NCBI GenBank assembly: GCA_964645005.1
Contig: CAZXYS010000018.1
Coordinates: 1 to 64,000 of the forward strand
Direction of reading: 5' to 3'
From: CAZXYS01 sp964645005
Lineage (GTDB): Bacteria > Bacteroidota > Ignavibacteria > Kapaibacteriales > UBA2268
Length of the DNA stretch: 64,000 bases
Both the position numbers and the translations under genes were made by a program. The notes under the pieces were generated by a model. It was given only the letters and a program-made list of their open reading frames with translations, made no database searches and was not told where the DNA came from. The number at the start of each line of letters is the position of its first letter. Positions within the stretch are counted from its first letter, which is position 1. Shown here in pieces: positions 17,271-25,794 of the stretch.

Positions 17271-19592
17271 ATGCTTAAAAAAGTTAGTATTATTGTTCTA
17301 ATATTTCTCATATCGCTTGTTTATTTGAATGCAAAAGTCACTGAGATCGACCTGCTCGAAAAAGCCGGATTGGATGTAAACGGCATAGGTCCTGTAATCG
17401 TTAAGTGCGACGCCGCTAATAATCGTGTTATCGCCGCGAATACTCTGAGTTCATCAGTATCCATCATTGACGGGGAAACTAATGAAGTGACAAATATACC
17501 CGTGCCAGCGCGCGCTTTGCAACATTTGAAAGCAGCTTCAATGACTGTCAATGAAGAAAACGGCAGCATATATCTCGTTGCCACCAAATGCTTTATGATA
17601 ATTCCAACCGACGGCAAAGTTAAGAAAATTGACACCGAAATCCAGCTTGAATCCATAGCTGTCGATGAAAATTCGGGTAATGTCTTCGTCTGCGGCAGAG
17701 AAATCAATAAAATGTATATTTATGATGCTTCTCAGGGTAAGCTCAAAAAGATAGACTGGCTCGAACATAAGGAAAAGCTTATAAATCTCAACCAAACCCC
17801 GCCGCCGCCTATCCGCAGAGTCATAGCTGCCAATGAACTGGGGCAGATCATAGCCCTCGACGGCTTCGAATCTAAGATTTACATGTTCGACGGTGAGACC
17901 GGCAAGATTCTCTCTTCTCGTGATATTGAACTTTCTTCCGGCGGCAGGTGGCACGTTGCAGGCTATAATCACAATACGCACAAATTATTCCTCGCTACGG
18001 AAAATTCTAAAAGAAGGATAGATCAGGCTGCTGTGATTGATGTCACCGGCAATGACGACCTGGTCGTGAAAATGCCCGAGGGCTATTCCGAGCCCGTCGG
18101 CATCTGTTATAATATTAAACTGAATGAAACTTATATCACTTATGACAATAATCCGTCGGTGCATGTCATTGATTTTAATGAAAATGGCAAAATTGACGAG
18201 ATAGCTGTCCCCGCCTTTGGCAATGACGCAACGGCTATCGATGTGAAGAATGACATTCTCTACATCGCGAGCTGGGCAAAGGGTGAAGTCGAAATAGTGG
18301 ATCTGCGCGAGAGGAAGTTCCTCAGAAGGATAACCGACCTCGGTATAATCCCCCACATGTTCGCAATGTGCTTCAATCCGAATAACAACAAGCTGTACTA
18401 TCCGCTCGGTGCAACGGCGGTCAACGGCTGTTTCGGCGCGGCGGTGACCATGCTCGATCCCGAAACAGAAGAAACCGAAAAAATCTACACCGGCTGGGCG
18501 CCAATAGATTTGATAGAAGTTAAAAAGAGGAACTCATTCATTCTATTCAACAATGAAGACCATTTTGCGGAAGTGAAATACGACGGAAGCGTTGAATTCT
18601 ATCCTCTCCCATTCGATTTTCCCATCAGAACTATTTACGATCCCGAGGGTGATATATATTTATCTTACGGCGCTCATCAGAGCTACTGGCCCACTGTTTA
18701 TATCTGGGGCGCTAAAAACGGAATTTTAAAAATTGACAAAGAATCATTCCAATTCTACGATCGCCGCATCCCTGCACAGTCTATGGATATGGAACTCGGC
18801 AAAAACGGCAAACTCTACATGGCTATGAACAATTGGGGGCGCCGGGAGCAGTTCATCGGCGTTCTTAAAGACGAAGTGCGTAAATTCGAGATCGGCGATA
18901 GGATCAAAACCGGCGACACAATCCAGCGCGAAACCACTCAGCGCCTTCTTGAGTACGATTCCGCCGCGCATAATCTGTATCTTGCCCGTGCCGCCGAAGA
19001 AGACAGCGATCCGAGCATCCTGCAGGAAATTGACCTCGACTCTAACAAAATGACAGCCAGATATGAAATAGGATTGAATGTTACAGATTTGCTAATAACG
19101 GAAAATAATATCTATACGGCTAATTTTGATTCGGACAATATAATTTATTTTGATAAAAATACTTATGATAAATCTGAAATTAAAACCGGGGATGGACCTT
19201 TGAAGCTCGAGCCGCTGAACGGCAGAGTCTATGTCCTCAATCATCATGGAAATTCCATCCAGGAAGTATCGAAGGATACCAAACCTGTTGAAATTCCTTA
19301 CCTGGGTAAGCCAAATAATTTCTTTGCCTGGAAAGATAAGCTCATTATCACTTCTCATGGTAAAGAAAATATGCATATTATAGCTTACCATCCCAAAAGC
19401 GGGCAATTCGAGCTGCTTCATGAAGTTAACTATCCCTATGGCGAGACTTCCTTCGATACTTACAATTCCTCATTTTATATGAGCGGGCAGTTCGGCGACG
19501 CTGTATTCTCGATTACCAGAGCGAAAATCGACCAAAATGGTAAATTATGGATATCGGAGTTCTTGTCAGGTAAATTATATATCTTGGAATAA
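17271..19592 (+). CDS. secreted YVTN/YncE-like beta-propeller protein
   Basis: A signal peptide (residues 1-21, ending in LNA before KVTE) precedes about 750 residues made of propeller blades: repeated patterns such as RVIAANTLSSSVSIIDGETNEV, FVCGREINKMYIYDASQGKL, IIALDGFESKIYMFDGETGKIL and LYIASWAKGEVEIVDLRERKF. These resemble the YVTN and SMP-30-like families that bind ligands or scaffolds outside the cell. There is no T9SS sorting tail. It is divergent from the membrane glycosyltransferase genes, with a roughly 190-base shared upstream region. The precise function is unknown. Confidence 0.65.
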   Translation: MLKKVSIIVLIFLISLVYLNAKVTEIDLLEKAGLDVNGIGPVIVKCDAANNRVIAANTLSSSVSIIDGETNEVTNIPVPARALQHLKAASMTVNEENGSIYLVATKCFMIIPTDGKVKKIDTEIQLESIAVDENSGNVFVCGREINKMYIYDASQGKLKKIDWLEHKEKLINLNQTPPPPIRRVIAANELGQIIALDGFESKIYMFDGETGKILSSRDIELSSGGRWHVAGYNHNTHKLFLATENSKRRIDQAAVIDVTGNDDLVVKMPEGYSEPVGICYNIKLNETYITYDNNPSVHVIDFNENGKIDEIAVPAFGNDATAIDVKNDILYIASWAKGEVEIVDLRERKFLRRITDLGIIPHMFAMCFNPNNNKLYYPLGATAVNGCFGAAVTMLDPETEETEKIYTGWAPIDLIEVKKRNSFILFNNEDHFAEVKYDGSVEFYPLPFDFPIRTIYDPEGDIYLSYGAHQSYWPTVYIWGAKNGILKIDKESFQFYDRRIPAQSMDMELGKNGKLYMAMNNWGRREQFIGVLKDEVRKFEIGDRIKTGDTIQRETTQRLLEYDSAAHNLYLARAAEEDSDPSILQEIDLDSNKMTARYEIGLNVTDLLITENNIYTANFDSDNIIYFDKNTYDKSEIKTGDGPLKLEPLNGRVYVLNHHGNSIQEVSKDTKPVEIPYLGKPNNFFAWKDKLIITSHGKENMHIIAYHPKSGQFELLHEVNYPYGETSFDTYNSSFYMSGQFGDAVFSITRAKIDQNGKLWISEFLSGKLYILE

Positions 19593-19694
19593 ACAAGCGA
19601 GATATAATAAAAAAAAACAGGGTGTTGCTTTTCCAAAGTAAAAGTGACAAAATCCGGCTTAAACTACTGTCCTAATAACAGCAAACTCATTTTA

Positions 19695-19985
19695 TCCAGG
19701 ATTCACAATACAAACTTGCATTTGTGGCAAAAAACTGCTAACTCGTCTCAGAACGTCGAGGCTGACCCAAAAGTATAGAAAAGTCATTCCTGCGAATGTC
19801 TTTAGATCCTGCTTTAGCAGGGCAGGAATCTGATGAATATTGGTTCCCTCACTGAGCTAAAAAGGATGTTACACAAAATTTAGTGCTTATGAGTCAGCCT
19901 CAATTACCCTCTTTGAGGTGTGCCCGAGCGCAGTTGCAGCTCAGCGGAAACCACGCTTTAGCGGGGCGGGGGCGTGGTGGATTCT
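19695..19985 (-). repeat. composite repeat C/D interrupted by a small inserted element
   Basis: In reverse orientation this region carries the same two blocks found uninterrupted at 57806-57970 and partly at 48751-48848: one block with CACAAATGCAA and TTGTATTGTGAATCC (19695-19742 here) and one with CGAGCGCAGTTGCAGCT and a GC-rich palindrome (about 19923-19985). Between them lies a separate unit with its own inverted ends (19758-19901). The interval 19593-20018 contains no gene. Confidence 0.65.
19758..19901. mobile_element. 144-bp MITE-like insertion with inverted ends
   Basis: The left end GAGGCTGACCCAAAAG and the reverse complement of the right end, GAGGCTGACTCATAAG, match at 14 of 16 bases. 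The unit contains a family A repeat (19783-19831) and no coding frame. Flanks (CAGAACGTC on the left, CCCTCTTTGAGG on the right) correspond to neighbouring parts of the uninterrupted copy at 57806-57970. No target-site duplication is evident. A non-autonomous element moved in trans is inferred. Confidence 0.5.
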
Positions 19986-20018
19986 AATTTAACCCCACTG
20001 GTGCAAAATTTAAGTTTT

Positions 20019-21347
20019 TTATCTCAATACCACAAAACTTCCGTATTCAATTTTATTATTCATACGTATTGAGTAGAAATATATCCCTTCGGAAAGGTTT
20101 CCGGTGTTGATCTTTTCATGATAATTACCTGAAACTGCCACTTGCCTCCCGAAACTGGCGACCTTATTCCCGGAATAATCATAGATAGCGAATTTAATAT
20201 TGCCAGGTTCCGAAATATTATGATTCAGGGTAACGGAATTCTCCGCCGGATTTGGACTTGCATAGCTGGTGGAAATGTTGTTTCTATCCTGATCCACACT
20301 AAGAGGCTCCTGTGTAGTAAATGTCCAATATTCCGACCAGGGACCATCGCCGCCTGCGTTTACAGCCTGAACACGCCACTGATAAGTTGTTGAATCTTCA
20401 AGATTATCAACATTATATTCAATCAATGTTTTGGAATCATTTGGTATCTCGTCATCATCGATTTCAAGCCAGCCATCCTGACGTTCCAGTTGGAATCGGT
20501 AACTGGCTGCCATATTAACAATTTCCCATCTGAAAGTTGGCTCAAGATCCGTATGTTTAGCGCTATCCTCTGGGAATAGAAGTCTTGGTGCTGTTTCAGG
20601 TGGAGGTGGAACCGTCTGAAACCGCCATGTTTCCGACCAAGGACCAAATCCGGATACATTTCTTGCTCGTACTTTCCATTTATAGTGACGAGACGGTACG
20701 AGGTTTTCGGGATCTGCCCAGGCAGTCGCATCGCCAGCATTAGTAACGGAATCATCCTCAAAAATAAGCAAACTCTGGGTGTCTTCAAATACCTGTACGT
20801 GGTAAGCGGTTGCTTTAAGATCGACTATCCATTTCAGCCTTACGTTAACAGGCTGATCTTTTGCTTCATCCTCGGGCTCGAGGAGTTGAACCGGTTCGTC
20901 CGGCGCATCGGATTTGATTGTAAAGGACCATGCGTCAGATGATTCGCCGCTGCCAGCGTCGTTTATAGCTGTCACGAACCATTCATATGTATATGGTGGA
21001 ACAAGAATATGAGCGGTGTATGTCGTATCTTCCAAATTAGCCTCTAATAATACTTCATTAGTTTCAGGATTTATCAAATGAAATACATACTCATCGGTGT
21101 CGGGGATTTTATTCCATTTAAATGCAACCACGGTATCTTCTTCTATGGCACCATCTTCCGGCGAGATAAGCTGAACTTTCCCCGGTGGGAATTCAGCATC
21201 CAAAATGAAATTGCAGCATTCGTTCCAGTCATTTTCCCTGCTTGAAGAACCGAAATCGATGGTAGTCACAAAATTGCCTTTTTGCTGGCTGAAAAGGCTG
21301 GTAGTGATAGCAGCAAAGATCATCAAAAAAGTAACAATGTTTTTCAT
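20019..21347 (-). CDS. T9SS-exported protein with fibronectin type III repeats
   Basis: Signal peptide MKNIVTFLMIFAAITTSLFS is followed by QQKG. Three FN3-like repeats span about residues 50-345, each closing with a W-S-F/R-F/T-F strand (DAWSFTIKS, ETWRFQTVP, EYWTFTTQE) and opening with a P-x-L-L-x-P-E-D-x-A turn. The last 80 residues are a T9SS type A sorting domain: ASPNPAENSVTLNH, IYDYSGNKV, LSEGIYFYSIRMNN. The protein is likely displayed or released at the cell surface. An upstream ATG at 21359 is possible, but GGAG sits at normal spacing before the ATG at 21347. Confidence 0.8.
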   Translation of the reverse strand: MKNIVTFLMIFAAITTSLFSQQKGNFVTTIDFGSSSRENDWNECCNFILDAEFPPGKVQLISPEDGAIEEDTVVAFKWNKIPDTDEYVFHLINPETNEVLLEANLEDTTYTAHILVPPYTYEWFVTAINDAGSGESSDAWSFTIKSDAPDEPVQLLEPEDEAKDQPVNVRLKWIVDLKATAYHVQVFEDTQSLLIFEDDSVTNAGDATAWADPENLVPSRHYKWKVRARNVSGFGPWSETWRFQTVPPPPETAPRLLFPEDSAKHTDLEPTFRWEIVNMAASYRFQLERQDGWLEIDDDEIPNDSKTLIEYNVDNLEDSTTYQWRVQAVNAGGDGPWSEYWTFTTQEPLSVDQDRNNISTSYASPNPAENSVTLNHNISEPGNIKFAIYDYSGNKVASFGRQVAVSGNYHEKINTGNLSEGIYFYSIRMNNKIEYGSFVVLR

Positions 21348-21558
21348 GTTGTTCTCCATATATATCTAATACAATTCATTTCCAAATGTAATACTGACCG
21401 TTAGAATAACATAAAAATCACAAAAAAGTTACATATAATTAAAATTTTAAATTTTAAGCGCAGTTAATGCAAATTGAAAAAATGTCTCATGGTTCTTTAT
21501 TAGAAAAGTCGGGGTCGTTTTTTCCTAATTTTTTTTTCAAACATTTAGGGGAATTGTT

Positions 21559-22053
21559 ATGAGTAACAAATTCAAACTTTTAACTTTAGCTTTTTTGTCG
21601 GTCTCTATGATGTTCTTCTTCGGATGCAGTGATGATGATAACGGAAATGGCACTGGACCTTTGAACGGCGACTATTACATGACCGCAGATTTATCCGGTG
21701 ATCTCAACGGTTCTTTCGAAGCTCTTTCAGCAGCCTGTATTTACAATGCAAATACTATAGTTGGAGCTGAAGGAAATAACGAAAACTCTACAAATATATC
21801 AATCAACTCGCTCGCTGCTGATCTTTCGACAGCAGAAGGTGAAATGGATATTTCTCCGGAAAACCTTCTCGTCAATTTCAGCTATTTTGATAATGGTGAC
21901 TCGAAAGTATTCACCGCTGTATCCGGTAAAGTTAACATCACATCAAATACGGATAACAGCATTACGGGAACTTTCGAATTTGAAGCTACTAATCAAGACG
22001 GAACTGAAAAAATTAGCGTTACTAACGGCGAATTTAGGGTAAGGAAATATTAA
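21559..22053 (+). CDS. small lipoprotein of unknown function
   Basis: The 164-residue protein starts with a lipoprotein signal (FFFGCSDDDNG, cysteine near residue 23). The acidic residues directly after the cysteine resemble surface-lipoprotein export signals of Bacteroidetes. The rest is a single beta-rich domain (YYMTADLSGDLNGSFEALSAAC, FSYFDNGDSKVFTAVSGKVNI, ITGTFEFEATNQDG) resembling DUF-type beta-sandwich domains that share a G-x-F-x-F-x-A-x-N strand. No family is named with confidence. It is monocistronic. Confidence 0.6.
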   Translation: MSNKFKLLTLAFLSVSMMFFFGCSDDDNGNGTGPLNGDYYMTADLSGDLNGSFEALSAACIYNANTIVGAEGNNENSTNISINSLAADLSTAEGEMDISPENLLVNFSYFDNGDSKVFTAVSGKVNITSNTDNSITGTFEFEATNQDGTEKISVTNGEFRVRKY

Positions 22054-22157
22054 GTTTTCACATAAATCTTTAATTTGAAATCTTTCAAAAAATACCCCCC
22101 GGTTTAATTCGTAAATTTTTTAAATAATTAAAATTATGAATTTAACCGGGGGCATTA

Positions 22158-23591
22158 ATGAATGTCAAGATAAAGAAAATATCAAAGCTGTCGCCATCAG
22201 CCAGCAAAGTGATATTAGCTCAAAAGGACAGTAATTTTGATGAATTTGGTTTTTCCGAAGGGGAAAAGAAATATATTACTAAAAAGATCAACGATGACAG
22301 TAAGTTAATATCATTAAATTATTACGATAAATGGGTTTTTATTCAGATAATCGAAAATGAAAAGCCAGCTTACCGTATTCATGAGGAAGCCCGAAAAGCC
22401 GCCAGCAGCCTTCACTCAAAAATAGCTGCAGAAAAGATAGAGAAAGTCCAGTTGTTGAATATAGCTGAAATTCGTACGGCATTGCTGCCTTTTGCGGAAG
22501 GGCTGGCGCTTAGCAACTATCAGTTCCTCAAGTATTTTGGAGATGCGAAGGATAAAGCTAATTCATTGAAAAACATAGATATATTCGATAAAGACATTGC
22601 CAAAAAAGATGTTGATATACTCCAAAATATTTTGGATGGCGCAACTCATGCCAGAGATCTTGTAAATGAACCCTTATCTTACCTAACAGCACCAAAATTA
22701 GCCGATGAGATAAGAAGTTTAGGAAAAGAAGCCGGATTTAAAGTTACTGTATTTAATAAAAAGAAGATCGAGCTGGAAAAAATGGGGGGGCTGCTGGCAG
22801 TTAACCGGGGCAGCATCGATCCGCCTACGTTTTCTATTCTTGAATGGAAACCGCCAAAAGCAAAAAATAAGAAACCAATAGTACTTGTCGGAAAGGGTGT
22901 TGTTTACGATACGGGCGGGTTGAGCCTGAAACCAACCAAAGGCAGTATGGACGAGATGAAATCCGACATGGCAGGCGCTGCGGCAGTCATCGGAACAATC
23001 TATGCCGCTGCAAAAAATGAGTTGCCGGTGCATGTGATTGGACTTGTTCCGGCGACTGATAACCGTCCTGACGGAAATGCCTATGCACCGGGAGATGTCA
23101 TTAATATGCACAGCGGTATGACAGTGGAGGTTATGAATACCGACGCAGAGGGTAGAATGCTATTAGCTGATGCCCTTAGCTATGCTAAAAAGTACGAACC
23201 GGAATTAGTTATTGATCTGGCAACACTTACAGGCGCTGCGGCAGTGGCAATTGGCAGTCAGGGTATTGTCGGGATGACCAACGCCGAAAAAGATATTTTC
23301 AATAAATTGACTGAGAGCGGCAATAATGTCTACGAACGAATAGCCGAGTTCCCCTTCTGGGATGAATATTCCGAGATGCTTAAATCGGACATTGCCGATG
23401 TAAAGAATATCGGCGGCAGGGAAGCAGGTGCAATTACAGCCGGTAAATTCCTGGAGAAATTCACTGATTATCCGTATATCCATCTTGATATAGCAGGACC
23501 CGCGTTCATTAATAAAAATGACAGCTATCGCAGTAAAGGTGGTACCGGAGTCGGTGTTAGATTGCTCAATGATTTTTTGAAGAATTTTTAG
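22158..23591 (+). CDS. pepA: leucyl aminopeptidase, M17 family
   Basis: A cytosolic di-metal exopeptidase that removes N-terminal leucine and other residues. The C-terminal catalytic domain (about residues 165-477) has GKGVVYDTGGLSLKP, in which K246 and D251 are metal/catalytic residues, and the signature NTDAEGR at 327-333, supplying D329 and E331. The N-terminal domain is divergent, as usual in this family. Length (477) is normal. It stands alone downstream of the small lipoprotein gene. Confidence 0.93.
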   Translation: MNVKIKKISKLSPSASKVILAQKDSNFDEFGFSEGEKKYITKKINDDSKLISLNYYDKWVFIQIIENEKPAYRIHEEARKAASSLHSKIAAEKIEKVQLLNIAEIRTALLPFAEGLALSNYQFLKYFGDAKDKANSLKNIDIFDKDIAKKDVDILQNILDGATHARDLVNEPLSYLTAPKLADEIRSLGKEAGFKVTVFNKKKIELEKMGGLLAVNRGSIDPPTFSILEWKPPKAKNKKPIVLVGKGVVYDTGGLSLKPTKGSMDEMKSDMAGAAAVIGTIYAAAKNELPVHVIGLVPATDNRPDGNAYAPGDVINMHSGMTVEVMNTDAEGRMLLADALSYAKKYEPELVIDLATLTGAAAVAIGSQGIVGMTNAEKDIFNKLTESGNNVYERIAEFPFWDEYSEMLKSDIADVKNIGGREAGAITAGKFLEKFTDYPYIHLDIAGPAFINKNDSYRSKGGTGVGVRLLNDFLKNF

Positions 23592-23599
23592 AATTTGCG

Positions 23600-23630
23600 G
23601 ATGTGCCACCACTGTCGGGTGTGGCACATC
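23600..23630. repeat. GATGTGCCAC inverted repeat
   Basis: GATGTGCCAC and GTGGCACATC form a ten-base perfect stem just after pepA. A near copy (GATGCGCCGC...GCGGCACATC) lies at 30802-30832. There is no U-run, so it may be a repeat element or a transcript 3' end structure rather than a classical terminator. Confidence 0.5.
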
Positions 23631-23814
23631 TGAGCCGTGTGAACCATTACACCAAAGAAATATTCCAATAATCAGAAAAAAAACTTTAAAAATTTGCAAA
23701 TTTTCTATAATTTACAGATATATACTGGCAATATATCATTGGCATTTCCGAAATGTATCGAACGGACTCTATACCTGTTACAGTAACCAAAAATAAACAA
23801 AAGCTGCAAAGAAC

Positions 23815-25731
23815 ATGAAGAAAATTTTAATTTATATGTTAGTCATTTTACCGGCGGTGTATTTTGCCGGGTGCTACTATAATCCTACACGTCCGAAGCA
23901 GATTGAATGCCCAGAGCCAGAGCAGGACTGCTTCCCGGAGGTATGGAACGGTCTGGCTTTTGATACAACAAAGGAAGGGAACCAGGTAACCGGTTATTAC
24001 TATAAAATTGAAACAGTCAAGCAGATAAATTCGCCGGATGATGAGTGGAGCTTTTCTTTTCTTGACAACAGAGTGGCTGCCCTGACTTATACTGATAAAC
24101 ACAAACAGAATATGATGCTGTCGCGAATGGTCGAGCCCAATCGATTCATGATGGAATCGGGAATGTATATTCCTAAGGACGGGCATGTTGGTAATTTGAG
24201 TACAAGCGGTGATTTTGCGGTTTTTGCGTCGAATGCGACGGAAGAGATAGATATTAATACCGCTACGGAAGAGGAGATCGAGGAATATTATCAGAATAAA
24301 GCCGATCGGGAATCTGATGAAGAAATAATGTATAAGCTGCCTTATTATGAGATCATGGGGAATGTGGATATTTACCGCGCGAAGATAAAAGGCAATGAAT
24401 TGACGGATATCGAATCGATGGGCAGGGCTATCAATTATGATCTCTATACATGGGAGTCCCAGCCGGCGCTGACGCCGGACGGAAATGTGGTGTTCTATTC
24501 TTCCGACAGACCGGGCGGCTGCGGCGGAACGGATATCTGGTACACGATCAAGCAGCGGGACGGCTCGTGGAGCAAACCCATCAATGCGGGCGATGCGATA
24601 AATACTAACTGCGATGAATTGACGCCGTTCGTGACTAAGGACGGCGGTCAGCTTTTGTATTCCTCTGCCGGCGGTGCTGTTGTTGGCGGATATGACCTCT
24701 TCGAAGCGCAAATTGCAGATAAATTCTACAGAGATACACAGAGCGGGGATACCAATAAATTGAAGGGGAATACTTATTTTACGGAAGTCGAGAACATGCG
24801 CGCGCCAATGAACACCGAACATGACGAGATATACCCGTCGAGTCCGGGCGATCCTGATTCGATCTTATATTACAGTTCGAATCAGAATGCCGAGGAGACG
24901 AGTATTGTCTTGAGGAAGGGCGGTTTCGACATGTTTGTGCGGCATAAAATTACAATGGCATATCTTGCTGAAGAGAAGCGCAGGGAAGATGGCGAAGTCG
25001 AAACGGAACTCGAAGCTGAGCCGGATCTGGAGCAGGAACTTGAAATGCCGGACACTGAAAAATTGCCTGTTTTTGACGTAACAGGTAAGGTATATAATGA
25101 ATTTACGCAGGAGCCGGTGAATAATGCGGATATTAAGGTTAGGGAAATTCCCGGCAGACAGATTGTGGACAGTACGAAAACCAATGAGGAAGGCGAGTAT
25201 AAGATTCAATTGGATAAGGATAAGGAATTTGAGATAACCGCTCAAGCGAAGGATCTGTTCTTTGATTCTTTCAAGATAAGGGTAGATGAAGAAGATACTA
25301 CCAAAACGGTGCAGAAGGATTTCTATCTGCCGATGAAATTTGAGCTTAGAGTGAATTTCCCGCTGGATAATCACACTGATCCTTATAAATATGTGCTCGA
25401 CAGCAACGGCGTCGAAACTAACAGAACCTGGCAGCGGGAACTGGATCTGCTTGCAGAGAATATATTGATTTCTCGGGATAGGATTGAAAAGATAATACTG
25501 GTCGGGCACACTGACTATCTGGCGAGTGTTTCCTATAATCAGACTCTCGGCATGAATCGAGTTAAGTTTGTAATAAAAGAGCTAATTAAGCGGGGTGTGC
25601 CGGAAGATCTGCTCGAGGGCAGGTCGGCTGGCGAAGAAGAGCCTCTGGCAAGACGCCCCGGCGAGAATGAAAAAATGTACCGAAAGCGTCTGCGTCGTGT
25701 GACTTTGGAGAAAGTACTAGAGACAGAATAG
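23815..25731 (+). CDS. OmpA-family lipoprotein with PD40 and CarboxypepD-reg-like domains (PorE-like)
   Basis: A lipobox (YFAGC, cysteine at residue 20) marks a lipoprotein. Residues about 210-310 hold PD40/WD40-like repeats (LTPDGNVVFYSSDRPGGCGG, LTPFVTKDGGQLLYSS). Residues about 420-510 form a carboxypeptidase-regulatory-like beta sandwich (FDVTGKVYNEFTQEPVNNAD). The C-terminus is an OmpA peptidoglycan-binding domain with VGHTDYLASVSYNQTLGMNRV. This order resembles PorE, a T9SS component that links the machinery to peptidoglycan, although the N-terminal TPR of PorE is not evident. A general cell-wall anchoring role is safe; the T9SS role is inferred. Confidence 0.7.
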   Translation: MKKILIYMLVILPAVYFAGCYYNPTRPKQIECPEPEQDCFPEVWNGLAFDTTKEGNQVTGYYYKIETVKQINSPDDEWSFSFLDNRVAALTYTDKHKQNMMLSRMVEPNRFMMESGMYIPKDGHVGNLSTSGDFAVFASNATEEIDINTATEEEIEEYYQNKADRESDEEIMYKLPYYEIMGNVDIYRAKIKGNELTDIESMGRAINYDLYTWESQPALTPDGNVVFYSSDRPGGCGGTDIWYTIKQRDGSWSKPINAGDAINTNCDELTPFVTKDGGQLLYSSAGGAVVGGYDLFEAQIADKFYRDTQSGDTNKLKGNTYFTEVENMRAPMNTEHDEIYPSSPGDPDSILYYSSNQNAEETSIVLRKGGFDMFVRHKITMAYLAEEKRREDGEVETELEAEPDLEQELEMPDTEKLPVFDVTGKVYNEFTQEPVNNADIKVREIPGRQIVDSTKTNEEGEYKIQLDKDKEFEITAQAKDLFFDSFKIRVDEEDTTKTVQKDFYLPMKFELRVNFPLDNHTDPYKYVLDSNGVETNRTWQRELDLLAENILISRDRIEKIILVGHTDYLASVSYNQTLGMNRVKFVIKELIKRGVPEDLLEGRSAGEEEPLARRPGENEKMYRKRLRRVTLEKVLETE

Positions 25732-25794
25732 CTGTTTTGATTGCAGATGCTTGACTTTTTTAAGTGACTTGTATAAACTTATTTTTTTAGGATA

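Noticed and set aside
23848..24822. A 324-codon minus-strand frame inside the OmpA lipoprotein gene
   Set aside because: Basic, histidine-rich translation without domains, antisense to a well-supported gene.
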